The notes: generated by a model from the sequence alone, not told the origin. 5,721 nucleotides of DNA from Parachlamydiaceae bacterium (GCA_030679615.1 JAUXSJ010000041.1:1-5721), one strand, 5' to 3'. Positions 1-5,721 are shown, counted from the stretch's first letter. Translations and numbers: made by a program.

Positions 1-91
1 TACATATGGCTGAAAAATTTTACAAATAAGATGCCAAAAAGAGCAATTTTAGCAATCAAGTGGAATTTCGAAAGAATTCTAATTAATAAAT

Positions 92-1978
92 TTACTTTTC
101 CTTTTTAATAAACTCCATATCACTCATTATTTTTGGCTTCCAAATAGTCCTTAATGAATTCATAATCGCAATGACATCAATAAATTCTTGTGTAATAGCA
201 CCAGCAACAGGTGGTAGATAACCAAATGCAGCAATAATCATTCCTAAAATGGATAGCGACATCCCTCCCACGGCACTTTGTAAAGCAATCTTTCTCATTC
301 TTATGCCGATATGTAAAAACTCGTCCACTTTTTCTAAGCTGCTGTCCATGATAACAGCTCCTGCTGCTTCTGCTGTAATATCGCTATTGCGCCCAAATGC
401 AATCCCCACTGATGCAGCTAGTAAAGCCGGTGCATCATTGATACCATCACCCAAATAAGCTGTTTTTGCCTGATTAGTTTCATTTACAACAATATCAACT
501 TTTTCTTCAGGACTTTTTCCTGCATAAACTTCTGTAATTCCTACATGATCTGCTAAATATCTCACCTCTTCTTCACGATCTCCTGAAACAATTATGACTT
601 TTTTGATTCCGTGTTTTGGGAGCAAATGTTGTATGAAAGACTGGCTATCGGCTCTTGGAGAATCTCTAAAACGATAATGTGCTGCTAATTGATGATCGAT
701 GAGAATAACGCATTCAAGTCCTGCACCTTGAGGTAAAATGGAAAGATCTTTACCTAAGCCTATTTTATCAAGCTGTTTGCGGCTTGTGATAATGATTTCA
801 TGTTCGTTAACGATAGCATGAAGTCCTGCACCTTTTGGTTCACTAATTTTTTGAGCATCAATCAGTTTAACATTCTCTTCGGCGGCTTTTTCTAGTATTG
901 CACTGGCTAAAGGATGTTTTGAATATCTTTCTACGCTAGCGACTAATTTAAGAATTTCCTTAGGGTTGTTATTGTTATAGACAGTCTGATCCGTTAAAGT
1001 TGGTTTGCCATAAGTGAGGGTCCCTGTTTTATCAAAAATCATCGTCTTACATTGATCAATTTGTTCTAGGACAACAGAGTTTTTGATTAGGATTCCGCGT
1101 CTGGCAGATAATGAAATAGATCCTATAATTGCAACGGGTATTGCAATCAATAAAGGGCATGGTGTTGCAATTACAAGTACAGCCAAAAAACGTATTGCTT
1201 CGCCACTGATCATCCAGGCTAAAATAGCAATAATGATGGCAATTGGGGTATACCAAGCACCTAATTGGTCGGCAAGTCTCCGCAAATGAGGACGTTTTTG
1301 TTCTGACTCAGACATGACTTGCATGATTTTGGCATATCGCGAATCTTGAGCTAGTTTAGTCGCTTTGATGGTAAGTGAAGCATCGCCATTGATGGATCCA
1401 GAAAGAACATCTGAACCAGGAGCTTTAGAGATAAGAAATGGTTCACCGGTCAAATATGATTCATCCATCACACCATTTCCAGAAATAACTTCACCATCTA
1501 CAGGACAAATTTCATGAGGAAATATTAAAATTGTTTCCCCGATAGAAATCTGTTCTACGCCAATATCTTCGATTAAGTCACTGTTTTTTCGATGAGCTGT
1601 AGTAGGTGCTCTTTTTGCAAGCACTTCAAGCATTCTGGATGCGGTTCTTATAGCATAATTTTCTAAGGTTTCGCCACCGGAAAGCATTAACACAACTAAT
1701 GATCCAGCTAAATATTCTTCTAATAAAATGGCAGTAATAATAGACATTCCTGCGAGTAAATCTGAGCCAAATTGAAAATTTATTAATTTTCGTATGAGTT
1801 GTATTACAAGGATGCCTCCACCTATAGCAAGAGTGATATAAAGTGGATATAAAGAGTATGATTGTAGACCAGGTATTAAATATCTTAGGACTAAATGTAA
1901 AGTTATGCTTATGATTGCCAAAATAGCAATATAGCCTTCTATGCCAATTCCTGATTTTTTTAAATAACGTTCATTCAT
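92..1978 (-). CDS. P1B-type heavy-metal translocating ATPase with TPC metal-site motif, no N-terminal HMA domain
   Basis: This inner-membrane pump couples ATP hydrolysis to export of a transition or heavy-metal cation. The 628-residue protein carries the P-type ATPase signatures in order: actuator-loop TGEP (177-180), phosphorylation motif DKTGTLT (316-322, phospho-acceptor Asp316), the P1B nucleotide-domain His-Pro in SKHPLA (353-358) and the hinge motif GDGINDAP (510-517). Hydrophobic stretches near 14-36, 43-62, 72-101, 242-258, 262-287, 564-583 and 587-606 fit the eight-helix P1B core. The ion-site helix reads ATPCPL (271-276) where Cu and Zn/Cd pumps have CPC. The last helix has QEFIDV (597-602) followed by an Asn and Arg (607, 610). 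TPC is, from memory, typical of the less-studied P1B-5-like groups linked to Ni/Fe, so the metal is left open. There is no N-terminal CXXC domain and no C-terminal extension. The ATG at 1978 follows an AGGG about 11 nt upstream. The family call is firm; the substrate is not. Confidence 0.95.
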   Translation of the reverse strand: MNERYLKKSGIGIEGYIAILAIISITLHLVLRYLIPGLQSYSLYPLYITLAIGGGILVIQLIRKLINFQFGSDLLAGMSIITAILLEEYLAGSLVVLMLSGGETLENYAIRTASRMLEVLAKRAPTTAHRKNSDLIEDIGVEQISIGETILIFPHEICPVDGEVISGNGVMDESYLTGEPFLISKAPGSDVLSGSINGDASLTIKATKLAQDSRYAKIMQVMSESEQKRPHLRRLADQLGAWYTPIAIIIAILAWMISGEAIRFLAVLVIATPCPLLIAIPVAIIGSISLSARRGILIKNSVVLEQIDQCKTMIFDKTGTLTYGKPTLTDQTVYNNNNPKEILKLVASVERYSKHPLASAILEKAAEENVKLIDAQKISEPKGAGLHAIVNEHEIIITSRKQLDKIGLGKDLSILPQGAGLECVILIDHQLAAHYRFRDSPRADSQSFIQHLLPKHGIKKVIIVSGDREEEVRYLADHVGITEVYAGKSPEEKVDIVVNETNQAKTAYLGDGINDAPALLAASVGIAFGRNSDITAEAAGAVIMDSSLEKVDEFLHIGIRMRKIALQSAVGGMSLSILGMIIAAFGYLPPVAGAITQEFIDVIAIMNSLRTIWKPKIMSDMEFIKKEK

Positions 1979-1998
1979 TCAAAAAATTTCCCTACAGC

Positions 1999-2025
1999 AT
2001 TATACAAGTAACTTCTTAACCACAA
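1999..2025 (-). promoter_or_regulatory. Possible sigma70-type promoter for the metal ATPase
   Basis: On the minus strand a perfect TATAAT (2004-1999) lies 20 nt before the ATPase start codon. A poor -35 match, TTGTGG (2025-2020), sits 15 nt upstream of it. Transcription would start near 1992, giving a leader of only about 15 nt that begins at the AGGG ribosome-binding site. The short spacer, weak -35 and very short leader make this tentative. A 12-bp palindrome AGTTAATTAACT (2068-2079) lies further upstream and could be an operator, but AT-rich palindromes of this size are common by chance. Confidence 0.3.
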
Positions 2026-2141
2026 GACTTTAATTAGAATGCAAAGATAAGTTCAGTAACATTTCAAAGTTAATTAACTATAATTCAACTTGTCATAAAA
2101 TTTTTTTCAGTACGAGAAAATTGTATTTATTCTTTTCTTAG

Positions 2142-2172
2142 CTTATAGCTCTCAAACCTATCAAGCTATAAG
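2142..2172 (-). terminator. Hairpin just past the acetyltransferase stop, possible transcript end
   Basis: A perfect 9-bp inverted repeat, CTTATAGCT (2142-2150) and AGCTATAAG (2164-2172), encloses a 13-nt loop and begins 15 nt beyond the acetyltransferase stop codon. The position suits a 3'-end structure. However, the bases after the stem on the minus strand (ctaagaaaag) contain no U tract, so it is not a classical intrinsic terminator. It could stabilise the mRNA 3' end or be incidental. Confidence 0.35.
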
Positions 2173-2186
2173 GATATATTACTAAA

Positions 2187-2835
2187 CTAGATATGATCAT
2201 TGTTTGCTACAGTTTCTAATAGATCCACATCAAGGTTACAAATTAACTTTAGATTTTGATTAATCATATCAATAGGCCAGTTCCACCAAGCAATTTTTTG
2301 CAAACGATCAATAGTCTTGTCATCAAAACGCATTTTTACAACTTTGGCGGGATTGCCCGCAACAATGGAATACGCAGGAACATCTTTAGTGACGACTGAT
2401 CTTGTTGCGATGATTGAACCATTTCCAATTGTCACACCATTCATGATAAGTGAGTCATAGCCGAACCAAACGTCGTGGCCGACTATAATATCTCCTTTTA
2501 CAGGTAAATCGGAAACATTAAAGGCAGATTCCCAACCACAGCCAAAAATAGGGAAAGGATAAGTGCTAATCGCATCAAGTTTATGGTCACCTGTCATAAT
2601 AAACCGGGTTTCTGCAGCAATGGCACAGAACTTTCCGATAACAAGTTTGACCTTAGAAAAATCGTAATTGTACAAAACATTGTTTTCCTCGAATTTATCA
2701 GGACCATATCGACAGTCGTCGAAATAAGTATAATCCCCAATAAAAATATTTTTGGCTTTAACAAAATTTTTCAGAAAAACAAGTTTATCATAATCTTTGA
2801 TAGGGGTAGTGAGTATCAGGATTCGGGCAAGTCAT
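2187..2835 (-). pseudogene. Vat-like xenobiotic/streptogramin-type O-acetyltransferase, frameshifted near its 5' end
   Basis: Members of this family are left-handed beta-helix enzymes that transfer acetyl from acetyl-CoA to a hydroxyl of antibiotics such as streptogramin A or chloramphenicol. The main frame (2675-2187) shows hexapeptide-repeat character: IGKFCAIA, VGHDVWFGYDSLIMNGVTIG, GNGSIIATRSVVTKDVPAYS and AGNPAKVVKMRF. It also has the family active-site region GDHKLDAISTYPF, whose His corresponds to the catalytic His of Vat enzymes. That frame lacks an ATG at its beginning. Family-like sequence (DYDKLVFLKN, IGDYTYFDD, GPDKFEENN) continues upstream in frame without a start codon. An ATG at 2835, with GGAGA 5 nt before it, opens another frame, MTCPNPDTHYPYQ, which is the expected Vat N-terminus but hits TGA after two more codons. 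Removing one A from the run at 2798-2796 joins both into a 215-residue protein, normal for the family. It is either a recent pseudogene, a sequencing or assembly error, or a gene rescued by slippage or by internal initiation at TTG 2675 (GAGGA lies upstream). Confidence 0.85.
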
Positions 2836-2917
2836 TTTATTCTCCGTTAATAATTTTTTTAATCACAAAACAATATATCTTTAAATGTAAGAAGTTCAGT
2901 CACATCAGAGACGTCAG

Positions 2918-2954
2918 AGAGGGTTCTTTGAAGTCTAAGAAGCCTCTTTTTTTT
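2918..2954 (+). terminator. Intrinsic-terminator-like hairpin on the plus strand
   Basis: AGAGGGTTCTT (2918-2928) pairs with AAGAAGCCTCT (2937-2947) through 11 positions with one G-G mismatch and an 8-nt loop, and runs directly into eight T residues (2947-2954). This is the standard layout of a Rho-independent terminator reading rightward. No plus-strand gene precedes it, because the region to its left is the minus-strand acetyltransferase and its leader. The minus strand has no U tract after the stem, so it would not serve the clbS-like gene. It may end an antisense or small RNA, or be a relic. Confidence 0.5.
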
Positions 2955-2996
2955 CTTTATTGACAAAGGTGTGCACTTCGATATCTAAAAGATGAG

Positions 2997-3545
2997 TTAC
3001 AAATGATAGCATTTTTTGATGGCATGATAGGCTCTTTTGTAGGGGGCACAAGAATTAATTCTTATCCATTTACTTAAAGGCCAATGCTTACCAGAAAGAA
3101 GAGTACACCATGTCCAAATTCCTATTTGATCTAAATGACCAGTTTGATTTTCGTTTTCAACAATGTCGAGAAGTTGGAAAACAACTTGATGAAATGCTTT
3201 CACCTGTTGATCGTTTTGATCGTATTGATATTTTGCGTAAAAATGTTGCGCTATAGCTACGTAATCCCATTTTGAAAAGCCTTCACCAGGCATTTCAGGT
3301 GCTTCCATTTTTAATCCAGATTCATACCAGCAAATCAAGCATTTACCCCAGCCTATTTGATAAGCAATTAGATCTGTTACACTTACTTTCCCTCCGGTTC
3401 CATTTATCTTTTTTAAATTTCGTTCAGAAAAAGGAATTGAAACGATGAGTTTTATTAATCTATCGTATTCTTTTTTAATTTCTAAACTTAAAGGAGCTTT
3501 CAAAACTTGTTCTGCATTTAGAAGGTTTTCGATCATTTTGTTCAT
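2997..3545 (-). CDS. ClbS/DfsB family four-helix bundle protein (DUF1706-like)
   Basis: The 182-residue soluble protein resembles the ClbS/DfsB family. The founding member, E. coli ClbS, protects colibactin producers by hydrolysing the toxin's cyclopropane warhead; most homologues have no tested function. Recognisable blocks are INGTGGKVSVTDLIAYQIGW (47-66, equivalent to the family's 'W-S-V-K-D-hh-A-H' region with Val replacing the usual Trp), CWYESGLKMEAPEMPGEGF (72-90), KWDYVAIAQHFYAKY (92-106) and a C-terminal KWIRINSCAPYKRA (159-172). Length is as expected for the family. The protein is helical, with no signal peptide or membrane segment, so it is cytoplasmic. The start at 3545 has only a weak purine stretch (AGAAG) in front; the ATG three codons further in (3536) is an alternative. 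Spacing of about 170 bp from the arsenite permease upstream and 160 bp from the acetyltransferase downstream argues for separate transcription. Family assignment is good. The activity on a genotoxin is inference, and no biosynthetic genes for such a compound are in the window. Confidence 0.85.
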   Translation of the reverse strand: MNKMIENLLNAEQVLKAPLSLEIKKEYDRLIKLIVSIPFSERNLKKINGTGGKVSVTDLIAYQIGWGKCLICWYESGLKMEAPEMPGEGFSKWDYVAIAQHFYAKYQYDQNDQQVKAFHQVVFQLLDIVENENQTGHLDQIGIWTWCTLLSGKHWPLSKWIRINSCAPYKRAYHAIKKCYHL

Positions 3546-3717
3546 TTTCTTCTATTAATTTAAATGTTAAAGATAAATTAAATCTCTATTTTAGTCTATT
3601 GAGTATATGTTAACAGTGTAATAAATGAATATTAAGTAGGTGTCTTAATTAAAAGATTATCTATTTGAATTAGATTATAAATTTTTTATGTTTATCCAGC
3701 CTCAATCAAGCTTCTTT

Positions 3718-4776
3718 CTAGTATTCTTTGATTGTATCAAAAAATTTTTGCTTAATCCATAGAGAAACTTGAACAAGGCTTATTAAGACAGGAACCTCAA
3801 CCAATGGTCCTATTACTGCAGTGAAAGCTTGCCCGGAATTAATGCCAAAAATTGAAATTGCAACGGCAATGGCAAGTTCAAAATTATTAGAGGCCGCCGT
3901 AAAGCTTAAAGTTGCAGATTGTTCGTAGTTAGCCCCTGCTTTATAGGAAAAATAAAAAGAGAATATAAACATGATCAGAAAATAAACAGCTAATGGCAAG
4001 GCAATAATTAGTACGTCAAAGGGAAGTTGCACAATATATTCTCCTTTAAGAGAAAACATTACAAGTATTGTGAACAAAAGCGCACCAAGAGTAATGGGGG
4101 AGATGAGTGGCATAAAATAATTCTCATACCAATCAATTCCTTTAGTCTTAATTCCAATAATTCTTGTAATAATTCCTGCTAAAAATGGAATGCCTAAATA
4201 GATGAATACACTATTGGCTATTTCACTTATGGAAATATTGACAACGCTGCCTTCAAATCCAAAAAAAGGAGGTAAAAGTGTAATAAAAACATAAGCATAT
4301 AAAGGAAATAATAGAATTTGAAAAATAGAATTAAAAGCTACTAGCCCGGCACAGTATTCTCTGTCACCTTTTGCTAAGTTATTCCAAACAATAACCATGG
4401 CAATGCACCTTGCTAATCCGATTAAAATAAGACCCACCATATATTCAGGATGGTTCGGTAAAAAGATAATTGCTAAAGCAAACATTAAAATCGGACCAAC
4501 AAGCCAATTTTGAACTAACGAGAGAAGTAGGATTTTATAATTTCTAAAGACTGCTCCAATACGTTCGTATTTAACTTTAGCTAAAGGGGGGTACATCATT
4601 AATATAAGACCAATTGCTATAGGAATATTTGTAGTGCCAAATTGAAATTGATTAACGACATCCCGGATGCCTGGATAGAAATAACCAGCCCCCACACCAA
4701 TTAGCATGGCTATGAAAATCCAAAACGTTAAGTACCGGTCTAAAAAAGAAAGACGCTTTACAGTATCGTTTATCAT
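3718..4776 (-). CDS. acr3: ACR3-family arsenite efflux permease
   Basis: This integral membrane transporter expels arsenite, and in some members antimonite, using the membrane potential or proton gradient. The 352 residues match the usual length of bacterial ACR3 (about 350) and form roughly ten hydrophobic segments, for example near 16-35, 50-64, 83-105, 113-130, 143-168, 188-208, 223-242, 252-276, 298-312 and 318-340. Diagnostic blocks include FLDRYLTFWIFIAMLIGVG (11-29), MMYPPLAKVKYE (60-71), GLARCIAMVIVWN (120-132) with the conserved essential cysteine at 124, TAASNNFELAIAV (293-305) and GPLVEVPVLI (323-332) with the conserved glutamate at 327. The key transport residues are intact, so the gene looks functional. 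The ATG at 4776 is preceded by AGGA with a 7-nt spacer. The usual partners, ArsR repressor and arsenate reductase, are not adjacent. Without a reductase in reach it would protect directly against As(III); a chromosomal reductase elsewhere is possible. Confidence 0.96.
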   Translation of the reverse strand: MINDTVKRLSFLDRYLTFWIFIAMLIGVGAGYFYPGIRDVVNQFQFGTTNIPIAIGLILMMYPPLAKVKYERIGAVFRNYKILLLSLVQNWLVGPILMFALAIIFLPNHPEYMVGLILIGLARCIAMVIVWNNLAKGDREYCAGLVAFNSIFQILLFPLYAYVFITLLPPFFGFEGSVVNISISEIANSVFIYLGIPFLAGIITRIIGIKTKGIDWYENYFMPLISPITLGALLFTILVMFSLKGEYIVQLPFDVLIIALPLAVYFLIMFIFSFYFSYKAGANYEQSATLSFTAASNNFELAIAVAISIFGINSGQAFTAVIGPLVEVPVLISLVQVSLWIKQKFFDTIKEY

Positions 4777-5180
4777 TATATTATCCTATTTTTCAACCCT
4801 TAGAGACGGTGACAATTCTTTTTTGCTTGATTAGCCACTTTTATGTCATGTGTAACCTTGACTATGGTACTCCCTTCCTTATTTAGATCAATTAAAAACT
4901 ATAAGCCTTCTAATAATAAAAGGATCTGAATACTTTGAATGGCTGAAATGCAGGTTTAACAAGGGAAAGGAACGTTTAAAAAAAGGTTAATCCGGTAATC
5001 CTCAAGGTTCACCAAAAGCCTCCAGCGCTTATACAAATCGATGCTTAGGAAGGCGATAACAAGTCCTTGCAGTTGGACACAACTTTTCTTAGACTCTTTT
5101 AACTAATAAAATTTGGAGTGCGGGTGATTTGTAATTCGTATCAACCTAAAGTAGTTAAAATATTGAAAAGTCCAGATTCT
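4777..5180. other. Intergenic region upstream of acr3, no convincing gene
   Basis: About 400 bp separate the permease start from the first inverted-repeat element. The part nearest acr3 should hold its promoter, but no pair of good -35/-10 boxes is evident and no clear ArsR-type dyad is seen. Two short open stretches exist. On the plus strand, 42 codons (4862-4987) include SEYFEWLKCRFNKGKERLKK. On the minus strand, 48 codons (5102-4959) include LSIDLYKRWRLLVNLEDYR. Neither has a start codon with a ribosome-binding site and neither matches a family I recognise. They may be decayed coding sequence, for example from a mobile element, or chance. Confidence 0.5.
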
Positions 5181-5193
5181 AATGATACAATGT

Positions 5194-5222
5194 AGCCTAG
5201 ACTTTAGTCTGGGCTTGTTTTT
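5194..5222 (+). terminator. Terminator-like hairpin inside left arm of the inverted-repeat element
   Basis: AGCCTAGACT and AGTCTGGGCT form a ten-pair stem (one U-G wobble) with a minimal TT loop, followed by TTGTTTTT. Read rightward this fits an intrinsic terminator. The G within the T tract makes it weaker than its partner in the right arm. It is most likely a by-product of the repeat's structure, though it would stop transcription entering from the left. Confidence 0.4.
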
Positions 5223-5336
5223 GCAGGCTTTAGCCTGCAAGTCCAGCTATTTTTTTACCTTTTACTGCTACATGAAGACTATCCTTATAGCATTTTTTTA
5301 TGATAATCTTAACTAGACTTGCAGGCTAAAGTCTGC

Positions 5337-5366
5337 AAAAAAAAAGCCCAGACTAAAGTCTAGGCT
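5337..5366 (-). terminator. Strong terminator-like hairpin inside right arm, facing acr3
   Basis: On the minus strand the same ten-pair stem as in the left arm (5366-5345, one U-G wobble) is followed by nine consecutive T residues (5345-5337). This is an excellent intrinsic-terminator layout. It would block leftward transcripts coming from beyond 5380 before they reach the arsenite permease, insulating acr3 and the genes after it from upstream transcription. Confidence 0.5.
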
Positions 5367-5432
5367 ACATTTCTATCATTTTCGACCCAAATACTTGACA
5401 TTCTTTCTATTCAACGAGAAGTAGCCACACTC

Positions 5433-5468
5433 GCCTGGGCTATTGCAAATAGCCTTTTCAGGCTATTT
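5433..5468. repeat. Three-segment hairpin region with mutually exclusive pairings
   Basis: GCCTG-GGCTATT (5433-5444) pairs with AATAGCC (5448-5454) and, across a four-T bulge, CAGGC (5459-5463). The middle segment AAATAGCC (5447-5454) can instead pair, over 8 bp, with GGCTATTT (5461-5468). The two folds exclude each other, a layout seen in attenuators. No leader peptide or downstream gene is visible on the plus strand, so regulatory use is unproven and it may simply be another repeat fragment. Confidence 0.45.
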
Positions 5469-5564
5469 AAAATTTTATGGTTAAAAATGTAGTACGAAGA
5501 CGATATTTACCGATGAAAAATGGGTAAAATTTCCCTTATGCGATATCATTGACTCTGTTATAGT

Positions 5565-5721
5565 CGATTAAATCACAGTTGATAAAATTTTGACCAGCGT
5601 CAAAGCTCTCGCGATTGAATAAATTTTTTCATGTGCAATATTAAATCAATAATGCACATGAAAAAATTTTTCAATCTCGAGGCTTTGACGCGGTCAAAAA
5701 TTATCAAATGTAATTTAATCG
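5565..5721. repeat. Large near-perfect palindrome (~157 bp) reaching the window edge
   Basis: The left arm (5565-5637, 73 bp) begins CGATTAAAT and ends TTTTTTCATGTGCA. The right arm (5653-5721, 69 bp) is its inverted copy with a few substitutions and small gaps, around a 15-nt AT-rich loop. Each arm contains a nested hairpin, TTTGAC...GTCAAA (5589-5604 and 5684-5698). The arms share no obvious sequence with the element at 5181-5380, so this is a different repeat family. It resembles a MITE or a paired REP-type unit. Because the outer end coincides with the window end, the true boundary and any target duplication cannot be judged. Confidence 0.8.

Larger units (their letters stand above)
5181..5380. 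repeat. MITE/REPIN-like element with ~67-bp terminal inverted repeats
   Basis: The left arm (5181-5246) and right arm (5313-5380) are inverted copies of each other over 66-68 bp with only a few substitutions and two single-base length differences. They flank a 66-bp AT-rich centre with no coding potential. Each arm is itself made of two palindromes: one of the AGACTTTAGTCT type (5194-5215 and 5345-5366) and TTGCAGGCTTTAGCCTGCAA (5221-5240; a variant at 5319-5338). Such short GC-richer palindromes set head-to-head resemble REP doublets (REPINs) mobilised by RAYT transposases, or a miniature inverted-repeat transposable element. No target-site duplication is obvious at the outer edges. No transposase gene lies in the window, so any mobility would have to be provided in trans. 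Confidence 0.8.

Noticed and set aside
1..91. Gene or terminator downstream of the ATPase
   Set aside because: Only a seven-codon open stretch and weak AT-rich dyads are present; no stem followed by a U tract is seen on the minus strand.
249..458. Plus-strand open frame opposite the 3' part of the metal ATPase
   Set aside because: It lies wholly antisense to a well-conserved ATPase region and shows no family resemblance; it is a shadow frame.
1056..1289. Two short open frames (one on each strand) over the ATPase membrane region
   Set aside because: Both overlap the conserved TPC helix and flanking sequence of the real gene and look like out-of-frame readings of hydrophobic codons.
2608..2680. 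ATG at 2680 as the acetyltransferase start
   Set aside because: It has GAGGA upstream but opens the wrong frame (MFCTITIF...), not the acetyltransferase frame.
2583..2963. Plus-strand 126-codon open frame across the acetyltransferase 5' end
   Set aside because: It is antisense to conserved Vat sequence, its C-terminal part is AT-rich spacer including the terminator T tract, and its product resembles nothing recognisable.
4857..4887. Possible MerR-type promoter (TTGACT, 19-bp spacer, TTAGAT) on the plus strand
   Set aside because: The spacer lacks a convincing dyad, the -10 is poor and no plus-strand gene follows.
5484..5570. Short plus-strand open stretch (reading FTDEKWVKFPLCDIIDSVIVD) before the large palindrome
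   Set aside because: Only about 26 codons, without a start codon, ribosome-binding site or recognisable family; too little to call a gene fragment.
5181..5721. CRISPR array or tRNA cluster
   Set aside because: The repeats are inverted pairs, not regularly spaced direct repeats, and no cloverleaf or CCA-type tRNA end was seen.

Overview
The window is an AT-rich stretch of bacterial DNA. It carries four protein-coding loci, all on the minus strand, and an apparently non-coding right end rich in inverted repeats. Shine-Dalgarno-like motifs (AGGG, GGAGA, AGGA) precede three of the four starts, so the host uses ordinary ribosome-binding sites. The low GC, the gene mix and the repeat-rich spacer would suit an amoeba-associated or other intracellular lineage such as Parachlamydiaceae or a Legionella-like gammaproteobacterium. 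That placement is inference from general resemblance and is weak; no phylogenetic marker gene is present.

Layout in transcription order (right to left). At 3718-4776 is an ACR3-type arsenite efflux permease. At 2997-3545 is a ClbS/DfsB-family four-helix-bundle protein, related to the colibactin self-resistance protein. At 2187-2835 is a Vat-like xenobiotic O-acetyltransferase of the left-handed beta-helix type, whose 5' end is broken by a one-base frameshift near 2796-2799. At 92-1978 is a P1B-type heavy-metal ATPase without an N-terminal metal-binding domain and with a TPC (not CPC) metal-site motif. Gaps between the genes are about 160-210 bp, so each gene may have its own promoter; a tight operon is not supported. 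No regulator (ArsR, MerR, CopY) and no arsenate reductase lie in the window.

The common theme is protection against toxic chemicals: soft or transition metals, arsenite, an acetylatable antibiotic and possibly a DNA-damaging natural product. This looks like a small accessory resistance cluster gathered gene by gene. It is not a single pathway whose products act on one substrate.

The right end (4777-5721) has no convincing gene. It holds a roughly 200-bp element with 66-68 bp terminal inverted repeats built from nested GCAGGCTTTAGCCTGC-type palindromes (5181-5380). It also holds a compact three-segment hairpin region (5433-5468) and a second, unrelated near-perfect palindrome of about 157 bp (5565-5721) that runs to the window edge. 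These resemble REPIN/MITE-type non-autonomous repeats. They are the most structurally unusual part of the window. No complete new multi-gene system was found.
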